Below, piece after piece: positions 53,678 through 62,456 of a DNA stretch of 64,000 bases. The stretch comes from an uncultured Megasphaera sp. (GTDB taxonomy: Bacteria; Bacillota; Negativicutes; Veillonellales; Megasphaeraceae). Both the position numbers and the translations under genes were made by a program. Position 1 is the first letter of the stretch. Every line of letters starts with the position of its first letter. Below the pieces are notes generated by a model that made no database searches, was not told the origin of the DNA, and was given only the letters and a program-made list of their open reading frames with translations. Location: assembly GCA_934193515.1 (NCBI GenBank), contig CAKPVJ010000002.1:62001-126000 (forward strand), read 5' to 3'.

Positions 53678-54979
53678 TTAGCGAATGGATACGTCTTCGC
53701 CGGCGAGGATTTTTTTCATCGTCCGTGCCGGGCACATTTTACCGCACATGGTGCAGGTGCCTTCGCATTCCGGTTTGCTGGATTCGTAATAACGGCGTGC
53801 TTTTTCCGGATCGATAGACAAGGAAATCATCTTGTCAAAATCTACATCGACACGCGCTTTGCTCATTGCGTCATCCCATTCCTGCGCACCCGGGATACCT
53901 TTAGCCAAGTCAGCAGCATGGGCAGCGATGCGGGCAGCAATAATCCCTTCTTTGACATCGTCAACATCAGGAAGACGGAGATGTTCTGCCGGAGTGACAT
54001 AGCAGAGGAAATCTGCGCCGCAGGAGCCGGCAATAGCCCCGCCGATAGCACTGGTAATATGGTCATAGCCCGGTGCAATATCCGTAACCAATGGCCCCAA
54101 TACATAGAACGGTGCGCCATGGCAGAGACGTTTTTCAATCTTCATATTGGCAGCAATTTCTGTCAAAACCATATGGCCCGGGCCTTCGATCATGACTTGT
54201 ACATTGTGTTCCCAAGCTCGTTTGGTCAATTCGCCGAGTGTAATCAGTTCTTCAATCTGAGCTGCATCTGTCGAGTCGTGCGTACAGCCAGGACGGCAGG
54301 CATCGCCAAGGCTCAGCGTAACATCATATTTTTCACAGATGTCCAGCAAACGGTCATACTGTTCATAAAACGGATTTTCCTGGTTGTTCATTTCCATCCA
54401 AGCAAACAACAAAGAACCACCGCGGGATACAACGTTGGTCAGACGCGGGTTGCGTTTGATGCGTTCTGCAGTCTTGCGGTTCATGCCGCAGTGAATCGTC
54501 ATGAAATCTACGCCGTCTTCAGCGTGCTGTTCGACAACAGAGAAAAATTCATCAGCTGTAATATCTTTCAGTTCTTTGTCCAGCATGCCGACAGCATCAT
54601 ACATCGGAACCGTGCCAATCATAGCCGTAGACATACCGACGAGTTTGCGGCGGAATTCCCGCGTTTTGCCAAAGTTGCTCAAATCCATGATTGCTTCGGC
54701 TTTCATATTGATAGCATTCTGTACTTTTTCCAATTCTTCTTCGTGGTTGTTGTGTTCCGGAGAAACGCCGAGATTGACGTTAATTTTGGTGCGGCAGTCC
54801 TGGCCGACAGCTTCCGGAGACAAGCTGGTGTGCAGTTTGTTGGCAGGAATAGCTACTTTGCCTTCTGCAATAAGCTGCATTAATTTTTCCATCGGCATTT
54901 TTTCTTTTTCTGCGACAATCTTCATCTGCGGCGTAACAATCCCTTTACGGGCAGCATCCATCTGTGTAGTGTAATCCAT
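53678..54979 (-). CDS. thiC: Phosphomethylpyrimidine synthase
   Basis: A 433-aa radical-SAM enzyme converting aminoimidazole ribotide to HMP-P for thiamine. Motifs: KINVNLGVSPEH, DLSNFGKTREFRRKL, TIHCGMN, SRGGSLLFAWM, LGDACRPGC and the QVMIEGPGHM block. The C-terminal cluster motif is CTMCGKMC (C-x2-C-x3-C as written). The frame extends 21 codons further, but the ATG at 54979 has GGAGG 9 nt upstream and the extension lies in the riboswitch leader. A TPP riboswitch and a terminator hairpin lie between promoter and gene. Confidence 0.96.
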   Translation of the reverse strand: MDYTTQMDAARKGIVTPQMKIVAEKEKMPMEKLMQLIAEGKVAIPANKLHTSLSPEAVGQDCRTKINVNLGVSPEHNNHEEELEKVQNAINMKAEAIMDLSNFGKTREFRRKLVGMSTAMIGTVPMYDAVGMLDKELKDITADEFFSVVEQHAEDGVDFMTIHCGMNRKTAERIKRNPRLTNVVSRGGSLLFAWMEMNNQENPFYEQYDRLLDICEKYDVTLSLGDACRPGCTHDSTDAAQIEELITLGELTKRAWEHNVQVMIEGPGHMVLTEIAANMKIEKRLCHGAPFYVLGPLVTDIAPGYDHITSAIGGAIAGSCGADFLCYVTPAEHLRLPDVDDVKEGIIAARIAAHAADLAKGIPGAQEWDDAMSKARVDVDFDKMISLSIDPEKARRYYESSKPECEGTCTMCGKMCPARTMKKILAGEDVSIR

Positions 54980-55030
54980 GAGTAAAATCCTCCTAACCAT
55001 AAAAAAACCAATAGCATCAAAAAGAACATA

Positions 55031-55056
55031 AAAAAAGCTCACCTATGCAGGCAAGC
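55031..55056 (-). terminator. Expression-platform terminator of the TPP riboswitch
   Basis: GCTTGCC/GGTGAGC hairpin (55050-55056 with 55037-55043, two G-U pairs) followed by a T-run on the minus strand, between the aptamer and thiC. It would stop transcription when TPP is bound. Confidence 0.8.
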
Positions 55057-55063
55057 TTTATGC

Positions 55064-55156
55064 ACTGTCAGCTTCCCTACGTCGGCATTATCCGAATCAG
55101 GTAAAAAAGGGACCAGTGCCAATCCAAACACTATCTCAGCCATACAGCGCCCCTAG
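55064..55156 (-). ncRNA. TPP riboswitch upstream of thiC
   Basis: On the minus strand: GGGGCGC, then the GGCTGAGATAG core, then ACCTGATTCGGATAATGCC and the GACGTAGGGAAGC segment. These are the conserved THI-box elements in the right order and spacing. It represses thiC when thiamine diphosphate is abundant. Confidence 0.95.
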
Positions 55157-55177
55157 CTTTATATTCTCTTTATGTCC

Positions 55178-55206
55178 ATTATAGTACATATTGCGTCACA
55201 ATGCAA
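55178..55206 (-). promoter_or_regulatory. Promoter of thiC
   Basis: On the minus strand TTGCAT (55201-55206), a 17-bp spacer and TATAAT (55178-55183), about 22 bp before the aptamer. Confidence 0.75.
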
Positions 55207-55556
55207 CTCATACGCCCCATACAGAAAATAAAATTATAACATCATATTCCCTGTTTTTTCTTTAATTTTTTTAGTTTGAAGAGAATGAATAGAAATGCTA
55301 TTGTTTTCATTTTTTCAACGTGATAGAATGAAGATGTGAATAAGCAGCCTATGTTAGCACTGCTTATCCTTTTTACCTCACAGTTCTTTACCTTTTACGT
55401 CTTTTCCTATTATATTTACAACGTATTTGGTGATAATGTGAGGTTTTCTTTTTGAGCTTTTTTCAATACCCCAATAGTTTAGTACCTCACACATGCAGAA
55501 CTTACGCTGCCGTAAAAAAATCAGGATATATTGTTTCTGCACTAAAAGCCATTTTG
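55207..55556. other. AT-rich gap without a convincing gene
   Basis: A 350-bp stretch. On the plus strand, TTGTTT-17 bp-TAGAAT (ending 55329) is followed at once by an 8-bp stem (55340-55347 with 55360-55367) and CTTTTT. It looks like a promoter feeding a terminator about 35 nt later, possibly a remnant. Nothing else is recognisable. Confidence 0.4.
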
Positions 55557-56030
55557 CTATACTCTTACAGGAAATTGGTCCATACAATTTTTGATATTTT
55601 TCAGTTGTTCATCTAATTCTTCTTCAGTAAAAAATTTGCCAAACTCAACACAGTCAAGATCATCTAAAATAGCAAACAATGCTTCATACTGTTGATTTAC
55701 TTTTTCCATTATGATCTCAACGTAACAATCAACGTCAGAAATCGGACTTTCAAAAATACAATGAAGAAAATCTATTTTTCCTGATTTAAGCAAAGATACT
55801 TGTTCATACATATTTTTTATATCATATGTATATATAGGAGAAAATTCACCTACGCCCCAGCCATATCCTGCCATCGAATAGTCAAATCCTGTTTCTACCA
55901 TATTCCGCTGTTTAAACGCATTTTCTTCATCATAAAAATCGCCACAGCAAGATTTATCCGTATACTCATCACAAGTAATTTCGTAAAAAGAATCCCCCTC
56001 TTTATAGCTAAGCAAAATAGTCTCTTCCAT
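55557..56030 (-). CDS. Acidic protein of unknown function, possible immunity protein
   Basis: A 157-aa, strongly acidic cytoplasmic protein (MEETILLSYKEGDSFYEI; TDKSCCGDFYDEEN; C-terminal FTEEELDEQLKNIKNCMDQF). No signal peptide or membrane segment. The ATG at 56030 has GGAAG 6 nt upstream; an earlier start is less likely. Its codon use is AT-rich compared with the housekeeping genes. It lies directly downstream of a broken ORF that resembles a toxin C-terminus, the position of an immunity gene in polymorphic-toxin modules. That role is an inference from size, charge and order. Confidence 0.6.
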   Translation of the reverse strand: MEETILLSYKEGDSFYEITCDEYTDKSCCGDFYDEENAFKQRNMVETGFDYSMAGYGWGVGEFSPIYTYDIKNMYEQVSLLKSGKIDFLHCIFESPISDVDCYVEIIMEKVNQQYEALFAILDDLDCVEFGKFFTEEELDEQLKNIKNCMDQFPVRV

Positions 56031-56044
56031 AGCCGTCTTCCTTC

Positions 56045-56287
56045 CTAACTGAACCATTTAAGACAATAATTCCTTCTTCTAGATTTATATAAGGTTTCTT
56101 GCTTATTCTTGACATTTTCTAATAAATTGGCTATACTTACCTCAAAAGGTAGATTATCTGTTATATGAGCATCTTTTGATGTTCCGATGGATAACCTACC
56201 TTCTTTTTGTATTTCATAAAAATGTACTTTCTTAATTATTGTACCATTAGGCACTATTCTTTCCGTGCAATGCAAGACGTACCCTAT
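56045..56287 (-). pseudogene. Truncated ORF related to the fragment inside the CRISPR array
   Basis: An open stretch of about 80 codons after an in-frame stop near 56287. There is no ATG start with a ribosome-binding site (only TTG/GTG). The peptide KKVHFYEIQKEGR...LPFEVSIANLLENVKNK aligns by eye with the fragment at 56861-57181 (DVKFYDILQQKKG...IPFNNINVADLLAGVNDR). It looks like the C-terminal end of a longer protein, with the N-terminal part lost. A toxin-type domain is possible but unproven. Confidence 0.5.
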
Positions 56288-56299
56288 TTATTCTCCCGA

Positions 56300-56518
56300 T
56301 TATGCTTTTTTTATATCCATAAAATAAAAGAATGCATTTTCCGGGTTCATCGTAGCAATGCTGTCATTTTTTACAATAATATATTGCGGCATGCCTTCGA
56401 TGCGCCTGTCTTCGCCATGTGTCAAAAGATAAATATCTCCGTCGTCACGACGCTCTGTCAGTTTGACGTCACTATAGCCCAGCGTCTTGGCATAGTCTAT
56501 AATTTTAGATATCTGCAT
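56300..56518 (-). CDS. Small protein of unknown function
   Basis: A 72-aa protein starting MQISKIIDYAKTLGYSDVKL, with an amphipathic first helix and a beta-rich middle (GDIYLLTHGEDRR, PQYIIVKND). The ATG at 56518 has AAGGAG 9 nt upstream; the earlier ATG at 56527 overlaps that site. It is preceded by its own promoter. It is the first of three small AT-rich minus-strand genes next to the CRISPR array. I do not recognise the family. Confidence 0.65.
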   Translation of the reverse strand: MQISKIIDYAKTLGYSDVKLTERRDDGDIYLLTHGEDRRIEGMPQYIIVKNDSIATMNPENAFFYFMDIKKA

Positions 56519-56547
56519 ATCATTCATCTCCTTTAAACTTACGCATT

Positions 56548-56577
56548 ATTCTATCAGCAAAATTCATGCGTATGCAA
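56548..56577 (-). promoter_or_regulatory. Promoter of the small-gene cluster
   Basis: On the minus strand TTGCAT (56572-56577), an 18-bp spacer and TAGAAT (56548-56553), 30 bp before the ATG at 56518. The remaining 56578-56771 has no visible gene. Confidence 0.55.
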
Positions 56578-56771
56578 TAATTACAAAGTTATAATTAAAA
56601 AAGTAATCCAAACAACGAACATTATATATAAAAAATGTGAAAGAAGCTACCCAACAAACATCATGCTAATAATAGCCTTCTGGATACGTCCGAAACCGCT
56701 GTTAGGAGTACTTCTTCCACTACTGAAATATAACACAAAGCCCAAATCAGTGTCAACAACAATATATCTCA

Positions 56772-59700
56772 GGAGCACTCCCGCTTACGCGGGAAAGACT
56801 CTGGGAAAGAAAACTGGACAATCGGCGTGTAGGGATCACCCCCGCTTGCGCGGGAAAGACGCTATTTATATTGAAAAACATCCTGATGCACGTCATGGCG
56901 AACGCGGTGAATATTTAGAATTGTTTTCGGCCGTAAGAGATGGCAAGAAAATCATACTATTCAAAATAATTGCTAAGGAAGGAGAACGATTTGCTGGAAG
57001 ATATACTATCGTGGATGTTAAGTTTTATGATATTTTGCAACAAAAAAAGGGCATTCCCCCCCACCTACCGCATAAGGATAGGCAAAATGGGGGAATACCC
57101 TTTAATAATATTAATGTAGCAGATTTATTAGCAGGTGTCAATGATAGACAAGGTATTCCTTATGTTAACCATGATGGCACAGGATCACCCCCGCTTGCGC
57201 GGGAAAGACTCAAGTAGCCAGTCCGGGCAACATCACCGCGAGGGATCACCCCCGCTTGCGCGGGAAAGACTGGCACAGTGCGCTAAAGATAAAAAAGATT
57301 CTGGGATCACCCCCGCTTGCGCGGGAAAGACATTCTATTGCCGATGCAGTTGTGGTACAGAGCGGGATCACCCCCGCTTGCGCGGGAAAGACTGCATCGT
57401 CAATATCGGCATACAGTTTGCGTTGGGATCACCCCCGCTTGCGCGGGAAAGACAAAACGACGTTGGACGCAGGTCGTTTAATTCCGGGATCACCCCCGCT
57501 TGCGCGGGAAAGACGTGCTGACCAGCTACGACAGTACACAGCATCTAGGATCACCCCCGCTTGCGCGGGAAAGACTACTCTGATTTTTTCAACTGTTGTC
57601 ATCATAGAGGATCACCCCCGCTTGCGCGGGAAAGACCCAGCCCACGCCCATTAGTGGCAATTAAATTTAGGATCACCCCCGCTTGCGCGGGAAAGACCGG
57701 GGAAGATTGTTTTTTCCCCTTTTATGTAAAGGATCACCCCCGCTTGCGCGGGAAAGACTGCTGGCGGTCGTTAAACGCCAGCCCACGCCCAGGATCACCC
57801 CCGCTTGCGCGGGAAAGACAAACCGCCCCCATAGGGGAGGAGCAACACCCCGGGATCACCCCCGCTTGCGCGGGAAAGACTTGTAGTGACCACTACTTGA
57901 CCTCTATATATAGGGATCACCCCCGCTTGCGCGGGAAAGACCTAATCGGCATAAATAATTGGCTTCCCGACTCAGGATCACCCCCGCTTGCGCGGGAAAG
58001 ACGCGAATTTATAGTTATAGTATATTCCACTCTTAGGATCACCCCCGCTTGCGCGGGAAAGACTATTATACTTATTTAAACGCGTAACCTTAGAAAGGAT
58101 CACCCCCGCTTGCGCGGGAAAGACCTTTCGCTGTCCCGAATAATAGTGTATATCAAGGGATCACCCCCGCTTGCGCGGGAAAGACCATTCGGGGCATTTT
58201 CTTTGCCCGCCTTCCCAGGGATCACCCCCGCTTGCGCGGGAAAGACTCATCATCCGTGCCTTGCGCATAAATTTCTTTAGGATCACCCCCGCTTGCGCGG
58301 GAAAGACTCAATGCGGAAAATCTCATGAATATTTCTCTCAGGATCACCCCCGCTTGCGCGGGAAAGACGTATGGACAGCTGTTTTGGCATGGTCACTGCT
58401 GGGATCACCCCCGCTTGCGCGGGAAAGACTGATATAGTCGAATAGCAAGAAAGTTTCCGTTAGGATCACCCCCGCTTGCGCGGGAAAGACCGGGCCAAGA
58501 TTACGTGTTACGTCTGCCATGTAGGATCACCCCCGCTTGCGCGGGAAAGACCGTGAGGAAAAGCGTGACCGGTACAAGATGTTAGGATCACCCCCGCTTG
58601 CGCGGGAAAGACTAGAGGCATTCACTGGCGGTTATCACAGAAAAGGGATCACCCCCGCTTGCGCGGGAAAGACGCCGTCGTTGTTGTAATCAACATCTAC
58701 ATAGCAGGATCACCCCCGCTTGCGCGGGAAAGACTTCATTTTTACATTATCTGATATTTTCATTCCGGGATCACCCCCGCTTGCGCGGGAAAGACAAACG
58801 CCGACCAGAAGCACCAAGGGACATTTCAGGATCACCCCCGCTTGCGCGGGAAAGACTGGCTGGCAAATCCACATTCACGCTGGATAACAGGATCACCCCC
58901 GCTTGCGCGGGAAAGACTAAACGAACATTCAGCTTTTGACGGTCACTTTTGGATCACCCCCGCTTGCGCGGGAAAGACTCAATAGCCTTAATCTCATGTG
59001 GCAACAGCTGAGGATCACCCCCGCTTGCGCGGGAAAGACCGGTGTGATTTCTCCCGACGCGCGTTTACAGCGGGATCACCCCCGCTTGCGCGGGAAAGAC
59101 TTTTACATCGATGAAGTCTATCCCGGCGACACAGGATCACCCCCGCTTGCGCGGGAAAGACTCAGCGTCCGTACCTTGCGCATAGATTTCTTTAGGATCA
59201 CCCCCGCTTGCGCGGGAAAGACAATCATGAAAGGTCTTGAATCTCATGATTAAAAGGATCACCCCCGCTTGCGCGGGAAAGACTTTGTTTGCGCACCAAG
59301 ATTGGTGGTCTGGGCAGGATCACCCCCGCTTGCGCGGGAAAGACATTTGCAAGGTGAAATTAATGCCCGCACTCTTGGGATCACCCCCGCTTGCGCGGGA
59401 AAGACATCAAAGGCAAAATAGTCATCGTAGATACTATAGGATCACCCCCGCTTGCGCGGGAAAGACTGAGTAAATGGTTGACATGTGAGTAAAAAGGTGG
59501 GATCACCCCCGCTTGCGCGGGAAAGACGACGTCTACAAGATACCATCCTTTTGTCTTATAGGATCACCCCCGCTTGCGCGGGAAAGACTGCATGGATGAT
59601 GAGGAAGAAGACGAATAAAGTGGATCACCCCCGCTTGCGCGGGAAAGACTCTTTCGGTGACATAGAAGATACACAAAGTCCAGGATCACCCCCGCTTGCG

Positions 59701-59954
59701 CGGGAAAGACTGACGTGAGTTATTTTGACTGATGTAAAGGTGAGGATCACCCCCGCTTGCGCGGGAAAGACTTTATCGCACCGTTCAAGAGTAGATGCAA
59801 TGCGGGATCACCCCCGCTTGCGCGGGAAAGACTTTTCAGAGTACTGGTGCCAATTATCGGAACCGGGATCACCCCCGCTTGCGCGGGAAAGACCCCCTTT
59901 ATATATGTATCCCGTTTTAAAGCAGAGGATCACCCCCGCTTGCGCGGGAAAGAC
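56772..59954 (-). CRISPR. Type I-E CRISPR array, 48 repeats
   Basis: The 28-bp repeat reads on the plus strand GGATCACCCCCGC then TTGCGCGGGAAAGAC. In the expected crRNA direction (minus) it begins GTCTTTCCCGCG and ends GGGGGTGATCC, typical of type I-E with a GC-rich palindrome. Forty-six repeats run from 57182 to 59954 at an exact 61-bp period, with 45 spacers of 33 nt. Two more lie to the left: 56833-56860 (perfect) and 56772-56799 (three mismatches). The degenerate left end marks the trailer; the leader end is the right, next to cas2. The interval 56861-57181 is a 321-bp gene fragment, not a spacer. The array probably shares direction with the cas operon. Confidence 0.97.
56861..57181 (+). 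pseudogene. Protein-coding fragment lodged between two CRISPR repeats
   Basis: A 321-bp stretch between repeats 2 and 3 of the array. It is open on the plus strand throughout but has no own start or stop (IEKHPDARHGERGEYLELF, then AKEGERFAGRYTIVDVKFY, then NNINVADLLAGVNDR). The peptide is related to the ORF at 56045-56287. It also contains an inverted repeat, GGGCATTCCCCC (57049-57060) with GGGGGAATACCC (57092-57103). It is not a multiple of the 61-bp unit, so it is not a run of decayed repeats. It resembles part of a nuclease-toxin-like domain, but I cannot name the family. Confidence 0.6.
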
Positions 59955-59998
59955 AGTATTAGATCCCAGTATTTTAGCGATTCTCCTCTTATCATTAT
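59955..59998 (-). promoter_or_regulatory. CRISPR leader (very short intergenic part)
   Basis: Only 44 bp of AT-rich sequence separates the first repeat from the cas2 stop. Any longer leader, promoter or IHF-like site needed for spacer integration must lie inside the 3' end of the cas2-exonuclease gene. Confidence 0.5.
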
Positions 59999-60871
59999 TC
60001 AAAATTTATTTAATTTCTCTACAAGTTGTTTAATAAGCTTGGCATCTTCAAGTGCCCGATGAGGTACTTTTTTATCAATCCCATAAGATTGCAGTGATGT
60101 TTCCAATTTATAATTTTCCTGAAATAGCTGTTCTTTCTTTACAATACGTAAGAGATCATGCGTACGATTTTTCAAATCGCCTAATCCATGTCGCGCAAAC
60201 GCCTGTCTAATAAATTCAATGTCGAAACTGATATGATACCCGACCAAATCATCTTCTCCAATAAATTTCTGAAACGCAGCTAATACTTCACCTTCTTCTT
60301 TTCCTTCTTTCTGCAGCAACGTATCTGTAATGCCATTTATCTTTGTGATACTCACCGGAATAGGGGTAACACATACAATAAGTTCCGTAAAACAAACTTC
60401 TTTATCGCCATCGCAACGAATCGCTCCGATTTCTAAGATATGATTTCGTTTCGCATCCAATCCATCCGTTTCAATATCAATGACAACATACGGCAGAGAA
60501 TTTCCTCTCTTCTTTGCAGTCCCCGCAATACGAGCACGATGAAATTTTGCAGCTTTACTGAAACCTTGAGATAATGGTTCCGCTTTTGATGGTGTACTTG
60601 GAATAAAAATCAATGGTAACCCATCATAATCAATGACAGAACGTGAAGCATTTTCTGTCATAAAATCATAACCAAATTCATTTCTTGCAGCAAAACACAT
60701 ACTAGCTTCTCCTGAACCCATGGTTTCCTGCACACGTTTCCAAAGATATTCACGAATGCGGCTGTTAAAATTTCCCACATAGACACCAGTAGCGATTTCC
60801 TGCATCCACCGCGTCAAGTCGCCTCGCAGGGATTGCGGTACTCTTTTTAGTGTAATAACCGTCATGGGCAT
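59999..60871 (-). CDS. cas2: Cas2e fused to a DEDDh (DnaQ-like) exonuclease
   Basis: A 290-aa fusion. Residues 1-95 are type I-E Cas2 (VPQSLRGDLTRWMQEIATGVYVGNFNSRIRE), the structural partner of Cas1 in spacer integration. After a linker, residues 125-290 form a DnaQ-type 3'-5' exonuclease: VVIDIETDGLD (Asp, Glu), VGYHISFDIEF (Asp), and VPHRALEDAKL (His, Asp), so all DEDDh residues are present. Such fusions are known, for example in Streptococcus thermophilus type I-E, where the exonuclease trims prespacers. The ATG at 60871 has GAGG 7 nt upstream and overlaps cas1 by 10 nt. Confidence 0.95.
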   Translation of the reverse strand: MPMTVITLKRVPQSLRGDLTRWMQEIATGVYVGNFNSRIREYLWKRVQETMGSGEASMCFAARNEFGYDFMTENASRSVIDYDGLPLIFIPSTPSKAEPLSQGFSKAAKFHRARIAGTAKKRGNSLPYVVIDIETDGLDAKRNHILEIGAIRCDGDKEVCFTELIVCVTPIPVSITKINGITDTLLQKEGKEEGEVLAAFQKFIGEDDLVGYHISFDIEFIRQAFARHGLGDLKNRTHDLLRIVKKEQLFQENYKLETSLQSYGIDKKVPHRALEDAKLIKQLVEKLNKF

Positions 60872-61812
60872 GATGATGCCTCACTATAATTTACACCATA
60901 TGGAACAAGTTTGTCTTTGTCATCCCATAAACTAAGCTGCTCTACTTCAATTTCTTCTTCTGAGGAAAATTCAAGAAGGGTCTGTAAATCCTTTACCATT
61001 CGTTTTAATAACTTTCCATCAACAAAAGCATCACGTGTCCGCAAGCGTGTTATTTTTCCAATGTCCTGGCCTTCTTCACTTTCCGCAACAACAGAAAACG
61101 CAATTGGTACTGTAATTTCGGATTTATACAAATCGGCAATATCGTAAACAAAGGAACGATCATGGCCTGTATGCACAAATCCTAATCCTGGCGACAGCCC
61201 CAATGCGGCTATCACGCTATGTACCAATCCATAAAGAGCAACATGCGCCGCAGAAAGTGCTTGGTTAATGGAGTCACCGCCTGCAAAATCATCTGGATTA
61301 TACACGCGTTTGTTCCAAGACACATGATATTTTTTAGATAACTCACGATATCTGCGACGTACACGGGCTCCTTCATGGGAACGAAGCTGTTGCATAGTAA
61401 GTTTGGACACATCTTCGTCAGGAAAACGCATCTGATACATTGCCCGCGCAACACGTAGACGGCTCCGTTCGTTGGTCACCAGTTCCGCTTGCCTCATCAA
61501 AAAACGTGTCGATCTAGCCAGTGCCCTGCCGTTCGCATAATAACGGACGCCACGTTCTCCCACCCACAGGAGAGCTGTGCCTGTATCCCCAAGTAACTCT
61601 ACAGCGCGATGACTAATATCTGTTCCTGGACCTAAAAGCAGAACTCCCACTATAGCCGCTGGAATGCGAACAACGCCTTTTGCATCTGCAATGGTTACAG
61701 CACTATCTACACGATGTACCTTAGCATGTTCGATATAGAGAAATGTGGCACGATCTTCCATACGTGGTAACTCTACAAGATTGGATTTACCTGCAATTAC
61801 TGGTTTTGACAT
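60862..61812 (-). CDS. cas1: CRISPR integrase Cas1 (type I-E)
   Basis: A 316-aa Cas1e that inserts new spacers at the leader end. The catalytic metal ligands can be placed: E147 (LRSHEGARVRRRY), H214 (GFVHTGHDRS) and D224/D227 (VYDIADLYK), matching E. coli E141, H208, D218 and D221. Length is typical. It starts 1 bp after cas6e and overlaps cas2, indicating coupled expression. Confidence 0.97.
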   Translation of the reverse strand: MSKPVIAGKSNLVELPRMEDRATFLYIEHAKVHRVDSAVTIADAKGVVRIPAAIVGVLLLGPGTDISHRAVELLGDTGTALLWVGERGVRYYANGRALARSTRFLMRQAELVTNERSRLRVARAMYQMRFPDEDVSKLTMQQLRSHEGARVRRRYRELSKKYHVSWNKRVYNPDDFAGGDSINQALSAAHVALYGLVHSVIAALGLSPGLGFVHTGHDRSFVYDIADLYKSEITVPIAFSVVAESEEGQDIGKITRLRTRDAFVDGKLLKRMVKDLQTLLEFSSEEEIEVEQLSLWDDKDKLVPYGVNYSEASSCP

Positions 61813-61813
61813 A

Positions 61814-62455
61814 CTATACCTCCAAAGGAATTACTGTCATCAAACCAAAACCATATGCTTTTTTCTTTCCCATTCCTTCTATGAGTAATGTGCGAAATTT
61901 TTCAATATCTTGAATGACCAATATACCTTCATACGCAACGCGACTAAGACGAATCCGTTCATTACTTTTTCGCCAAACAGCAAAATTACGTTCTTTTATT
62001 CCATATTTACCTTCTTGCAGTAAAAATCCGTGTTTTTCGGCCCGCTGTCTCAGGTAATTCATCTGATGTTCTACTGTAATATGGGGTTTAATCCGTCCCC
62101 GTTTACCTTTACTAATTCCTTTGGAATCCGCAATAACCGGATTTAAAACGATACGAAAACGACAAGTCATGCCAGTTTTCAACCTATTTAAAAATGGCTC
62201 ATAGTCTTTTGTTGCCGCAGTTCCTACAACACCATACCGACAAAGCGCAGTAAGATCTGGAGAAGACTGGCTTACAATAAGAAGATATTCTTTTCCATTC
62301 AGTTGATCTATACGCCAAAGTTTACGTGTTCGCTCACCGCATTGGATTTCTTGAAGAAAACTTCGCTCTACCCAATCATGGTATGCGCCAAGATGAGTAA
62401 GATGACGGATTTTTTGCCGGTTATTCGTATCCAGTTGAACTCTGGAAATATACAT
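61814..62455 (-). CDS. cas6e: crRNA endonuclease Cas6e
   Basis: A 213-aa Cas6e/CasE that cuts pre-crRNA 3' of the repeat hairpin and stays in Cascade. It begins MYISRVQLD; the catalytic His is probably H26 in LGAYHDWVER. The C-terminal GMGKKKAYGFGLMTVIPL glycine-rich loop is diagnostic. A GTG three codons earlier lies inside the ribosome-binding site. The ATG at 62455 is 8 nt after GGAGG and follows the cas5 stop by 1 bp. Confidence 0.94.
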   Translation of the reverse strand: MYISRVQLDTNNRQKIRHLTHLGAYHDWVERSFLQEIQCGERTRKLWRIDQLNGKEYLLIVSQSSPDLTALCRYGVVGTAATKDYEPFLNRLKTGMTCRFRIVLNPVIADSKGISKGKRGRIKPHITVEHQMNYLRQRAEKHGFLLQEGKYGIKERNFAVWRKSNERIRLSRVAYEGILVIQDIEKFRTLLIEGMGKKKAYGFGLMTVIPLEV

Positions 62456-62456
62456 A

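Noticed and set aside
55300..55375. Promoter-like boxes followed directly by a terminator-like stem, as a small RNA
   Set aside because: The transcript would be only about 40 nt; more likely a remnant or chance match.
55378..55587. 69-aa minus-strand open frame after the acidic gene
   Set aside because: No ribosome-binding site, overlaps the acidic gene end, low-complexity hydrophobic/basic composition; judged non-coding.
59808..60002. Minus-strand 64-aa open frame at the leader end of the array
   Set aside because: Made of repeat translations (FPAQAGVI, FPRKRG) plus leader sequence.
57135..60062. Several plus-strand open frames repeating ITPACAGKT or GSPPLARER
   Set aside because: These are translations of the CRISPR repeat in different frames, not proteins.
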